From Bradyrhizobium sp. CCBAU 53338 (GTDB taxonomy: Bacteria > Pseudomonadota > Alphaproteobacteria > Rhizobiales > Xanthobacteraceae), in the NCBI RefSeq assembly GCF_015291665.1, contig NZ_CP030048.1, positions 1,612,001 to 1,676,000 of the forward strand: a stretch of DNA of 64,000 nt, in the 5' to 3' direction. Of this stretch, positions 30,737-39,613 are shown one piece after another. Each line of letters starts with the position of its first letter. Position 1 is the first letter of the stretch. The notes beneath the pieces were generated by a model that ran no database searches, was not told the origin of the DNA, and saw only the letters and a list, made by a program, of their open reading frames with translations. A program made the position numbers and the translations under genes.

Positions 30737-33019
30737 ATGGATTCGATCGTGCAACCCGCCGCCACGGAGCAGCCGTCCTCCTCGCGCAACCGGCTGCTGC
30801 TGACGGTCTACACCGCCGCGATCTTCGTCAGTGCGCTCTTGCTGTTCTCGGTGCAGCCGCTGTTCACGAAAATGGTGCTGCCGCGGCTCGGCGGCTCACC
30901 GGCGGTGTGGTCGGTGGCGATGGTGTTCTTCCAGTCGCTGCTTCTCGCGGGCTACGCTTATGCGCACCTGCTCATGCAGATCAGAAATCGCGTGATTCCG
31001 GTCGCGGTGCATCTGGCGCTGCTGATCGCAGCCTTCGTCACTTTGCCGCTGGGCATCGCCAGCGCCTATGGCGAGCCGCCAGCGTCCGGTTACGCATTCT
31101 GGCTCCTCGGCCTGTTCGTGATGTCGATTGGGCTGCCGTTCTTCGCGCTCGCTGCCAACAATCCGCTTCTGCAAGCCTGGTTCGTCCGCACCGGCCACCC
31201 CGACGGCCACGATCCGTACTTCCTCTATGCCTCCTCCAACATCGGCAGCTTCCTCGCGTTGCTGTCCTATCCGTTCCTGCTGGAGCCGATGTTCACGCTG
31301 CACACGCAGAATCGGCTCTGGACCGGCGGTTATGGCCTCCTGATCCTGCTGATTGCGGCCTGCGGCGTTTTGCTGCTGCGCGCGCCGAAACTGGCTTTGG
31401 TCGATGCGCGAACCGAAGAGGCAACTGCGCCGGCACCCACTTTGACGACGCGGCTGCGCTGGATCTTCCTCGCCGCAGTGCCGTCGGGCCTGCTCATCGC
31501 GGTCACCGCGCATATCTCGACCGACGTCGCAGCGGCACCGTTGCTGTGGGTGCTGCCCCTGTCGTTGTACCTGTTGACCTGGGTGGTGGTGTTCCAGTCA
31601 CGGCCGCTCTTGCCGCATAAATGGATGCTGATGCTCCAGCCGGTGGCGATCGCAGGCGTCGTCGTCCTGCTGGCCTTCGGCGGCGAGCAGAACCTGCTGC
31701 TCACGCTCGGCGGTCATCAATTGTGCTTCTTCGTCATCGCCATGGCCTGCCATGGCGAGCTGGCGCGAACCCGCCCTGCAGCCAAATATCTCACCGGCTT
31801 CTATGTCGCGTTGTCGTTCGGCGGCATGGTCGGCGGCCTTTTTGCCGGTCTCGTCGCGCCCTTCACCTTCTCGTGGATCGCCGAATACCCGATCCTGGTC
31901 GCACTCGCGGCGTTGTGCCGGCCGTCGGCGAACGAGCGTTTTGCGGGCATCGTGAGATGGTACTGGCTGGCGCTGGCCGTGCTCGCGGCGGGGCTGGTTG
32001 CGCCGTCCACCATGACGGGCAATCTCTCGACCTGGTTCGAGGATCAGCGCGTCTGGGTCGCCGGTGCCGTCGGCGTGCTGGCCGCGCTGCTGGCGCTGGC
32101 ACTCAATGCCGACCGCTGGAAGATCTTTGCCACCGTCGCGCTGGCGCTGGCCGTGACGCGGATCTATCCGGCCGACGAAGGCCGCGTTACCACCGTCCGC
32201 AGCTTCTTCGGCGTGCACAAGATCGTGGAGACGCCGGGCGGCTATTTTCACGTGCTGATGCATGGCACCACCATTCACGGTGCCGAGCGCTTCCGCAACA
32301 ATGACGGCACGCCGGTCACCGGCCGGCCCGAGCCGATCACCTATTACCACAAGGACGGCGGTATCGGTCAGGCCATCACGGCGATCCGCGAACGCAAGGG
32401 GGCGCCGTTGAGGGTTGCGGCGATCGGCGTCGGATCGGGCACGCTGGCCTGCGCCGCCGAGCCCGGCGAGGACTGGAAGTTCTTCGAGATCGACCAGTCC
32501 ATGGTCGATGCCGCGCGTGATCCGAAGAATTTCCGCTACATCTCGAGCTGCCAGCCGGGCCTGAAGCCGGTGATTGGCGACGCGCGCGTCACCTTCGCCA
32601 GGGAGCCCGACGGCATCTACGACCTCATCATTGTCGACGCCTATTCGTCGGATGCGATCCCGATTCATCTGGCGACCGAAGAGGCGATGAAGATCTACAA
32701 GGACAAGCTGGCTCCGCACGGCGCCGTCGTGATGCACGTTTCCAACCGGCATCTCGATCTCGAGCCTGTCGTGGTCGGCGTTGCCGATGCCAACGATTTG
32801 AGAAGCTGGGTCTTTGATGAGGATTCGGGCCGCGACGCCGACTACATTTTCTCGACCGACGTCGTCATCTCAGCGCGCGAGGAGGCCGACGTCGGCAAGC
32901 TCGCCTCGTCCGACCAGTGGGAGGAGACCGATCCCGACGAGGAGGTGCGGGTCTGGACCGACGACTACTCCAACATTCTCGGCGCACTTTATCGGCGTCT
33001 GCGGTTCGGGGAGCAATAG
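30737..33019 (+). CDS. Integral membrane protein fused to a spermidine-synthase-like domain
   Basis: The ATG at 30737 gives 760 residues; the frame is open upstream but reads into low-quality sequence. About the first 500 residues hold roughly a dozen membrane segments (for example AAIFVSALLLFSVQPLFTKM). Residues from about 520 on form a soluble Rossmann domain related to spermidine synthases, with AAIGVGSGTLACAA, FFEIDQSMVDAA, GDARVTFAREPDGIYDLIIV and DAYSSDAIPIHLAT. Such fused transporter/aminopropyltransferase-like proteins are widespread and of unclear substrate. It stops 9 bp before the convergent glycerophosphodiesterase. Confidence 0.87.
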   Translation: MDSIVQPAATEQPSSSRNRLLLTVYTAAIFVSALLLFSVQPLFTKMVLPRLGGSPAVWSVAMVFFQSLLLAGYAYAHLLMQIRNRVIPVAVHLALLIAAFVTLPLGIASAYGEPPASGYAFWLLGLFVMSIGLPFFALAANNPLLQAWFVRTGHPDGHDPYFLYASSNIGSFLALLSYPFLLEPMFTLHTQNRLWTGGYGLLILLIAACGVLLLRAPKLALVDARTEEATAPAPTLTTRLRWIFLAAVPSGLLIAVTAHISTDVAAAPLLWVLPLSLYLLTWVVVFQSRPLLPHKWMLMLQPVAIAGVVVLLAFGGEQNLLLTLGGHQLCFFVIAMACHGELARTRPAAKYLTGFYVALSFGGMVGGLFAGLVAPFTFSWIAEYPILVALAALCRPSANERFAGIVRWYWLALAVLAAGLVAPSTMTGNLSTWFEDQRVWVAGAVGVLAALLALALNADRWKIFATVALALAVTRIYPADEGRVTTVRSFFGVHKIVETPGGYFHVLMHGTTIHGAERFRNNDGTPVTGRPEPITYYHKDGGIGQAITAIRERKGAPLRVAAIGVGSGTLACAAEPGEDWKFFEIDQSMVDAARDPKNFRYISSCQPGLKPVIGDARVTFAREPDGIYDLIIVDAYSSDAIPIHLATEEAMKIYKDKLAPHGAVVMHVSNRHLDLEPVVVGVADANDLRSWVFDEDSGRDADYIFSTDVVISAREEADVGKLASSDQWEETDPDEEVRVWTDDYSNILGALYRRLRFGEQ

Positions 33020-33028
33020 CTCCGGCGC

Positions 33029-34012
33029 CTACGGCTGGACCGGCGTCCCAGCCGGCAGCGCTATTCCCTTCTCGCCGGCGACTTGCCGCAGCAGGTCCGG
33101 CCTGTCAGAGATGATGCCGTCGACGCCGAACTCGATCATGCGCGCCATGTCGTCGGGCTTGTTGACGGTCCAGACCACGACACGCAACCCCTGCGTATGG
33201 GCTTCAGCGACAAGAGCCGCTGTGATGTCGCCGAAATAGGGCGACCACACCGCGCCGCCCGCGGCCTTGATCGTGCGCGGCAGCGAGCCGCCGTGATCGG
33301 CGGGGTTGAAGTCCGCCGTCCAACTGGTGGCCCTGTCGAGAGCGTTGGTCGGCATCGAGCCGCGTTGGATCGTCAGGTACACGGTCGGAATGCTCGGGGC
33401 GCGCTGCTGGACGAGGAGTAGCGTCCGCCAATCGAACGACTGGATCATGACGCGGTCGGAGAATTTTTCGCCCTCGATCACTGCGAGCAGCTTTTCGACG
33501 AAGGCCTGTGGCTGAAGCGATTCATCCGGATGATTCGGATCGATCTTGGTCTCGATATTGAAGCGCACGCGGTCGTTGCCGGATTTGCGCACCAGTGCAA
33601 ACAGTTCCTTCAGCGTGGGAATGCGGGTCCCCGGCACGGCGCGCTGGTCGGGAAACTGCTTGGCATAGGCGCTGTCCGGCCGGATCTGGCCAACGTCATA
33701 GGCTCTGACGTCGGCGAATCCGAGCTTCACGAAGGGCGTGCCGGGGGCGGCGACGTAGGCGCCGTGCGCGTCCCGTGCGAGGTCGGGATTGAGCCCGCGT
33801 TCATGTGACACGACGACCTCGCCATCCGCGGTGATGCCGACATCGAGCTCCAGCGTGTCCACGCCCATCGTGAGCGCATTGGCAAACGCCGGCAGGGTGT
33901 TTTCCGGCAGCAGCGCCCGCCCGCCGCGATGCGCCTCGAGATCGAAAGCCATGGCGTTTCCCGAAATGAGAAGTGACAGCACGGTCAAAATTCTCGCAGT
34001 ACGTGATGTCAT
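33029..34012 (-). CDS. Periplasmic glycerophosphodiester phosphodiesterase
   Basis: This 327-residue GDPD-family enzyme hydrolyses glycerophosphodiesters to glycerol-3-phosphate and an alcohol. An N-terminal signal peptide (TARILTVLSLLISGNAMA) precedes the catalytic region AHRGGRALLPENTLPAF with the first His near residue 28. TLELDVGITADGEVVVSHE holds the metal-binding Glu/Asp and second His, and FNIETKIDP the next Glu. The C-terminal VNKPDDMARMIEFGVDGIISDRPD matches the family. It is predicted to be GlpQ-like and exported. Confidence 0.93.
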   Translation of the reverse strand: MTSRTARILTVLSLLISGNAMAFDLEAHRGGRALLPENTLPAFANALTMGVDTLELDVGITADGEVVVSHERGLNPDLARDAHGAYVAAPGTPFVKLGFADVRAYDVGQIRPDSAYAKQFPDQRAVPGTRIPTLKELFALVRKSGNDRVRFNIETKIDPNHPDESLQPQAFVEKLLAVIEGEKFSDRVMIQSFDWRTLLLVQQRAPSIPTVYLTIQRGSMPTNALDRATSWTADFNPADHGGSLPRTIKAAGGAVWSPYFGDITAALVAEAHTQGLRVVVWTVNKPDDMARMIEFGVDGIISDRPDLLRQVAGEKGIALPAGTPVQP

Positions 34013-34134
34013 CGCAGCTCCGATGGCAAGTGCTTGAGCGTGGCCGAGCGCGCAGGGCCTGCTTTATGGGCTTTTGCGCCTGTTGAAACCTGGGGCTTCG
34101 GCTCGGGTTGCGCCCGCTCTGTCGTTATGCACTC

Positions 34135-34384
34135 ATGGAAGTCGCCTTGCCCTCCCGTGCAACAGAAACGTTCGGTGCGCAGCCCTTCGTCACCCGTGAC
34201 GACAACAGCCGCAATCCCGGCGTGATGGCCTGTCTACCGCCTGTCCGATCCGCAGACGCATTTGCGCATCGGTGTGCAGGTGGCGCTGTCGCTGGCCTTC
34301 CACGCCTGGGGCAACCCGCCGTTCAGAATGCTTCTGCTGGCCTCGCGGACAATCGTCGAATGCGGCGACGCCGCGTTCAAATAG
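34135..34384 (+). pseudogene. Small gene split by a +1 frameshift (82 aa if restored)
   Basis: A frame from ATG 34135 reads MEVALPSRATETFGAQP and continues to GVMA near 34230. From there the next frame reads VYRLSDPQTHLRIGVQ through to AAFK and TAG at 34382-34384. Removing one T at about 34231 joins the two into one 82-residue protein with good codon use throughout. No family is recognised. The restored frame ends 1 bp before the end of the convergent L,D-transpeptidase. A sequencing error, or two unrelated chance frames, are the alternatives. Confidence 0.4.
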
Positions 34385-34385
34385 C

Positions 34386-35171
34386 TCAGTTCTGATAATA
34401 ATAGCCGCGCGGCTGGTAATACTGCCGGGGCTGCGGCTGATAGTAATAGCCCTGCTGGCTATAGGCGGGGTCGTAGGTCTGCTGCGGTTGCGGCAGTTGC
34501 TGGTAGACCTGGGTGCCGTAGGGGCGGGCGATCGGCCGCGGCGCCGGGTAGCGCGCGCCGGTGTCACTGCCGTCGGCGGGATAGATGTAGTTGTCGTCCT
34601 GCGGCACGTAGTTGCGGGCAGGCTGCATCGGCGGCGCCAGATTCACGGGACCGCCTGAGGTGGCGTATTGCTGCTCGGCCGGCTGCTGGGCGCGGGCGAT
34701 TGCGTTGTTCGTACGGCCGCGCGGATTGCGCGCAAGCGCGACCTGTGCCGAGCCTGTGAGCGTCACCGTGGTGTTGAGCACACCCTGCTCCTGCACCAGC
34801 GCGTAGAGCGTCGAGGCGTTTTGACGCGACAGGCGTACGCAGCCGTGCGAGGCCGGCGTGCCCAATCGTCCGACCGAGTCGGTGCCGTGGATGGCGTGCC
34901 CGACCTTGGTGAAGAAGATCGAGTGCGGCATCGGCGCGTCGTCGAATTCCTTGGAGAAGTGATCCTCTTCCATGCGGAAGGCGCGGAAGGAGCCGTTCGG
35001 CGTCTCGCGCGAGGGAATGCCTGTCGACACCGGCCAGTGATAGCGCGTCACGCCGTCGACCACGACGGTCATCTGCTGATTGTCCTTGTCGACCGTAATG
35101 TCGACCTTGGCCTGCGCGGTGCCCGCGCTCAAAAGCATGAGCGAGATGAAAGCGATAAAAAATGAACGCAT
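34386..35171 (-). CDS. L,D-transpeptidase (YkuD domain), exported
   Basis: L,D-transpeptidases form 3-3 peptidoglycan cross-links or attach proteins to the wall. The ATG at 35171 gives 261 residues with a signal peptide (MRSFFIAFISLMLLSAGTAQA). The YkuD domain spans about residues 23-145 and has HAIHGTDSVGRLGTPASHGC followed by VRLS, with catalytic Cys at about residue 111 and its His partner. The C-terminal 110 residues are low-complexity, rich in Pro, Gln and Tyr (GYYYQPQPRQYYQPRGYYYQ). Such tails occur in rhizobial members; the function of the tail is unknown. Confidence 0.93.
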   Translation of the reverse strand: MRSFFIAFISLMLLSAGTAQAKVDITVDKDNQQMTVVVDGVTRYHWPVSTGIPSRETPNGSFRAFRMEEDHFSKEFDDAPMPHSIFFTKVGHAIHGTDSVGRLGTPASHGCVRLSRQNASTLYALVQEQGVLNTTVTLTGSAQVALARNPRGRTNNAIARAQQPAEQQYATSGGPVNLAPPMQPARNYVPQDDNYIYPADGSDTGARYPAPRPIARPYGTQVYQQLPQPQQTYDPAYSQQGYYYQPQPRQYYQPRGYYYQN

Positions 35172-35485
35172 CTGACGTCTGGCCTCCGGCCTGTTCACGC
35201 TAGGCGCCGCGGCTCTCCGTCCCCCGGCATGCACTATGCCCGCAATCCGGCTTTCGTTCCAGCGGCCTGCCAAGCTAACCTTCCTGCCATCGTTAACGTG
35301 ATGCGGGGCGCAAGCAAGGCCACTTTGTGCCGTGCTGCCTTTGCTGGTGCTGACATTTTCGCGATTGGACGCGCGTTCACAACGCCGACAATTCGTCACA
35401 AAGGTGCAACCATTTGGCCGCCTCGCGCGTTGAATATCCGCCTACCATTGGCGGCCGTAGCCGCCGCTTACCCCTGGGACCGAAG
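35172..35485. promoter_or_regulatory. Divergent promoter region, L,D-transpeptidase / Gly-rich protein
   Basis: The 314-bp gap between two divergent exported-protein genes has no convincing gene. It is A/T-richer than the flanking coding regions between 35270 and 35420, so it probably holds both promoters. A GC hairpin around TTGGCGGCCGTAGCCGCC (35448-35466) lies 20-40 bp upstream of the Gly-rich gene, within its likely leader. No operator could be assigned. Confidence 0.4.
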
Positions 35486-35809
35486 ATGAACAAAGCCCGT
35501 CTTGCCGCCGCGCAGTTGCCGGCTGGCCTGCCCACCCGCATGCTGTTTGCAGCCGCCGCCGTTCTGCTTGCTCTGGCTTGCTTGCCGCAACCTGGTCATG
35601 GCCAGGGGATTGTACGCGGCGCCCGGGAAGGCGCGTACGAAGGCAATCGCATTGCTGGTCCCGTGGGCGGCGCCGTTGGTGGTGTCGTTGGCGCCGGTGT
35701 CGGTGGCGCTGTTGGCGCCGTCGACGGTATTTTGGGAATCCCCTATCATGGCCATCGCCGCTGCCGCGGTTATTACGACGGCTATCACCATTTCCGCTGC
35801 TATCGGTAA
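35486..35809 (+). CDS. Small exported Gly-rich protein, unknown function
   Basis: The 107-residue protein starts at ATG 35486. A signal peptide is likely (RMLFAAAAVLLALACLPQPGHG). It is followed by a Gly/Val/Ala-rich hydrophobic stretch (GPVGGAVGGVVGAGVGGAVG) of the glycine-zipper type, and a short Tyr/His/Arg-rich tail (HGHRRCRGYYDGYHHFRCYR) with two cysteines. Proteins of this design are common in Bradyrhizobium but uncharacterised. It ends 9 bp before the convergent ABC permease gene. Confidence 0.75.
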   Translation: MNKARLAAAQLPAGLPTRMLFAAAAVLLALACLPQPGHGQGIVRGAREGAYEGNRIAGPVGGAVGGVVGAGVGGAVGAVDGILGIPYHGHRRCRGYYDGYHHFRCYR

Positions 35810-35818
35810 TGGTTGGGC

Positions 35819-36576
35819 TCAGTTCTTCAGCCGATAGCCCGTCCGGAAGATCCACCAGATCACGGCGAGACAAATCGCAAGGAACGCGACCGTCATGCCG
35901 ATGCTGACGGACACGCTGACGTCCGCGATCTCGTAGAAGCTCCAGCGGAATCCCGAGATCAGGTAGACGACGGGATTGAGCAGCGCGAGCGTGCGCCAGG
36001 TCGGCGGCAGCATCTCGATGGAATAGAAGCTGCCGCCGAGGAAGGTCAGCGGCGTCACCACCAGCATCGGGATCATCTGCAGCTTCTCGAAGCCGTCGGC
36101 CCAGATGCCGATGATGAAGCCGAACAGGCTGAACGTCACGGCCGTCAGCACCAGGAAGGCCAGCATCCAGACCGGATGATGAATGTGCAATGGCACGAAG
36201 AGGCCGGCGGTCGCCAGGATGATCAGGCCCAGAATGATCGACTTGGTCGCGGCGGCGCCGACATAGCCGAGCACGATCTCGAGGTACGAGATCGGCGCCG
36301 ACAGGATCTCGTAGATCGTGCCGGTGAATTTCGGAAAGTAGATGCCGAACGAGGCATTGGCGATGCTCTGCGTCAGCACCGAGAGCATGATCAGGCCGGG
36401 CACGATGAAGGTGCCATAGCTGACGCCCTCGACCTGGCTGATGCGCGAGCCGATCGCAGCGCCGAACACCACGAAATAGAGCGAGGTCGAAACGACAGGC
36501 GAGACGATGCTCTGCAGCAGCGTGCGCCAGGTGCGCGCCATTTCGAACAGATAGATGGCGCGGATGGCGCGGTGGT

Positions 36577-36580
<4 letters not shown>
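35819..36580 (-). CDS. ABC-2 type transporter permease
   Basis: This 253-residue inner-membrane protein has six predicted helices and the ABC-2 layout of YadH-like exporter permeases, with [20 protein letters not shown] at the N-terminal cytoplasmic helix, [20 protein letters not shown] in the middle and [15 protein letters not shown] near the end. It overlaps the upstream ATPase gene by four bases (36577-36580), so the two are translated together. The substrate is unknown; YadGH-type exporters are linked to drugs, polysaccharides or lipids. Confidence 0.92.
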
Positions 36581-37500
<920 letters not shown>

Positions 37501-37782
37501 GGGAGCCGGGTGGGTGGGGGAGGGATTCGCCGGAACCCGCACCTTTTTTGGGCGGAAGACCAGCGGAGCCCTGAAATAGGAATGGCCTTGCCCGGCCGCA
37601 ATTGGCGAGAGAAAAATGGTCTCAAAACAGGCTGTTCGGTGGCGGGTTTCGGGCAGGTGTTGCGCGTTGGTCACGGATTGCGGCTAAGATCGCCATTCAC
37701 GCGGCTCTTTGTTGCGTCTGCGAGCAGGCCAAGGCTACGATTCCTGCCAATCGCGAAGCGTATGTCCCCAGGGAAAAGATCG

Positions 37783-38502
37783 ATGAGACTGAACGGCCGT
37801 CACACCGCCGGCGCAAGCCAGTTGTCCGCCATCCGCGTATGGGCGATCTGCCTGCTCCTGCTGTCAGCTGTTGCCATGAGCCCGACCACCGCCAAGGCGG
37901 CGCCGACCCAGGCCGCTGCGACGACACATGTCTATCTGCTTCGCGGCGTGCTCAACATCTTCTCGCTTGGGCTGGACACGATCGGTGCCCGCCTCGAGGC
38001 GCAGGGCATCCCGGTGACCGTCGCGAACTTCATATCCTGGTCCTCGCTCGCCGATGAGGCCGCGACCGCCTACAAGGCCGGCCGCATCAAGACCATCGTC
38101 CTGGTCGGCCATTCCTCCGGCGCAACCGCGCTGCCCGACATGATCGCCAAGCTCAACCGTCTCGGCGTTCCCGTGAAGCTCGCGATTGGCCTGGACTCCG
38201 TGTTCAAGACCAAGCTGTCGACCGGCGCCGAGCGCTACATCAACATCTATATCGGTGACGGTCCTGGCGAACCGGTCCGCGCCGCCAACGGTTTCCACGG
38301 CAAGCTCGACAATGTCGACGTGCGCGGCAGCGGCGTCGGCCACATCACCATCGACAAGAACGAGGCGATCCAGCGCCGCGTCATCGCCGAGATCGATGCC
38401 GCGATCACCCGATCGCGCGGCGGCCCGGCCGGACCGGTTGCCGAGCCTCACGCTCCACGGGCTGCGCGCTCGGCCGCGGCAGCGGCGCCGGCGAGGAACT
38501 AG
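37783..38502 (+). CDS. Exported alpha/beta-hydrolase-like protein (first of tandem pair)
   Basis: The ATG at 37783 follows CAGGGAAAAG and gives 239 residues. A signal peptide is likely (VWAICLLLLSAVAMSPTTAKA). The mature part begins HVYLLRGVLNIFSLGLDTIG and has LVGHSSGAT near residue 108, a serine-nucleophile elbow of the GxSxG type. ERYINIYIG and HITIDKNEAI follow; the His could be the catalytic base. The next gene encodes a related protein. Its substrate is unknown: a periplasmic esterase, lipase-like or non-catalytic role is possible. Confidence 0.72.
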   Translation: MRLNGRHTAGASQLSAIRVWAICLLLLSAVAMSPTTAKAAPTQAAATTHVYLLRGVLNIFSLGLDTIGARLEAQGIPVTVANFISWSSLADEAATAYKAGRIKTIVLVGHSSGATALPDMIAKLNRLGVPVKLAIGLDSVFKTKLSTGAERYINIYIGDGPGEPVRAANGFHGKLDNVDVRGSGVGHITIDKNEAIQRRVIAEIDAAITRSRGGPAGPVAEPHAPRAARSAAAAAPARN

Positions 38503-38621
38503 TCTGGCAGCACTGGCCTGCGGAGCCGGGGCAGGTTCCTTGCCCCAAATTCCGCCAATTCGGTGGTCACTAAGCGCCGCGATGGAGGCCTTTGCCTGCC
38601 GTGGTGGGACTGCGCGACTTG

Positions 38622-39569
38622 ATGATCAATCCAGGGCGACTTGTGGTGTTGGCGGCTTGTGCGCTGCTCGCCTTGAATTCCGGCGTGGCCGCAGCTTCGC
38701 CCGCCAAGCCGAAGCCGGCTGCGATCCCCGCTGTCGCGCCATCGCCTCCCGCTCCGCCAGCCGAGCCGCTGCCGCCGCCGAAGATCTATCTGTTCCGCGG
38801 TGCCATGGGGCCGATCTTCTCGACCGGCATAGACCGGCTCAGCGAGAAGCTGACGAAGGCCGGATTCTCGGCCGACGTCTACGAATTCACCTTGTGCCGC
38901 CTGATCGGCAACCGCGCCATCGCCAGCTACAAGGAGAGCCCGGCGCCGATCGTGCTGATCGGGCATTCCATGGGCGGGCTGTGCTCGGTCCTCATCGCCG
39001 AGATGGCGGCCAAGGAGAATGTCCCGATCAGCCTCGTGATCACCATCGATCCTGCGCATGCGACGGACGACGTGCCGCTCAATGTCGAGCGCTTCATCAA
39101 TATCTTCCTGTCCGACAGCGTGCTTGGTGGTGGCGACGTGGTCGCGGTGCCCGGCTTTCGCGGCCATTACGCGAGCTACGATCTGAAGCTTAACAAGCGC
39201 GTCTCGCACATCAACATCGAGAAATCAGACGACATCCACCGTCAGATCGTCGAGATGGTGACGCAGTTGCCGCGCATCCAGGCGGCGCAGACCGAGGCCG
39301 ATGCCGTGCCGCTGCGCTATCAGGTTCCCGCGGACACGCTGGTCGAATTGTGGGACAGCGGCGTGCGCATTCCGGTTCGTGCCGGCGACACGATGGAGAG
39401 CATCGCTGCGGCCCATCGCGTGCCGGCCTGGGCAATCGTGCAGAGCAACTCGCTTGAAGAGAACGCGCAACTCACCCCGGGTCAGAGCATCATCGTCCCG
39501 CGCCACCTGACGCCGCCGGAGCCTGCGGCCGCGATGGTGGCGCCGCCGCCGCCCGCTCGGCGGAAGTAA
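38622..39569 (+). CDS. Exported alpha/beta-hydrolase-like protein with C-terminal LysM domain
   Basis: This 315-residue protein is a paralogue of the previous gene. A signal peptide (LVVLAACALLALNSGVAAA) and a Pro-rich spacer precede IYLFRGAMGPIFSTGIDRLS, which aligns with YLLRGVLNIFSLGLDTIG of its neighbour, and LIGHSMGGL near residue 113, a GxSxG elbow. ERFINIFLS and HINIEKSDDI also correspond. The last 80 residues hold a LysM domain (VRAGDTMESIAAAHRVPAWA, then LTPGQSIIVP) that should bind peptidoglycan or chitin-like glycans. TTG 38592 is an alternative start. Confidence 0.75.
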   Translation: MINPGRLVVLAACALLALNSGVAAASPAKPKPAAIPAVAPSPPAPPAEPLPPPKIYLFRGAMGPIFSTGIDRLSEKLTKAGFSADVYEFTLCRLIGNRAIASYKESPAPIVLIGHSMGGLCSVLIAEMAAKENVPISLVITIDPAHATDDVPLNVERFINIFLSDSVLGGGDVVAVPGFRGHYASYDLKLNKRVSHINIEKSDDIHRQIVEMVTQLPRIQAAQTEADAVPLRYQVPADTLVELWDSGVRIPVRAGDTMESIAAAHRVPAWAIVQSNSLEENAQLTPGQSIIVPRHLTPPEPAAAMVAPPPPARRK

Positions 39570-39613
39570 GGTCGCGACACATGCCCGGCATGCGCATGTT
39601 CAGCAGATCGAGG

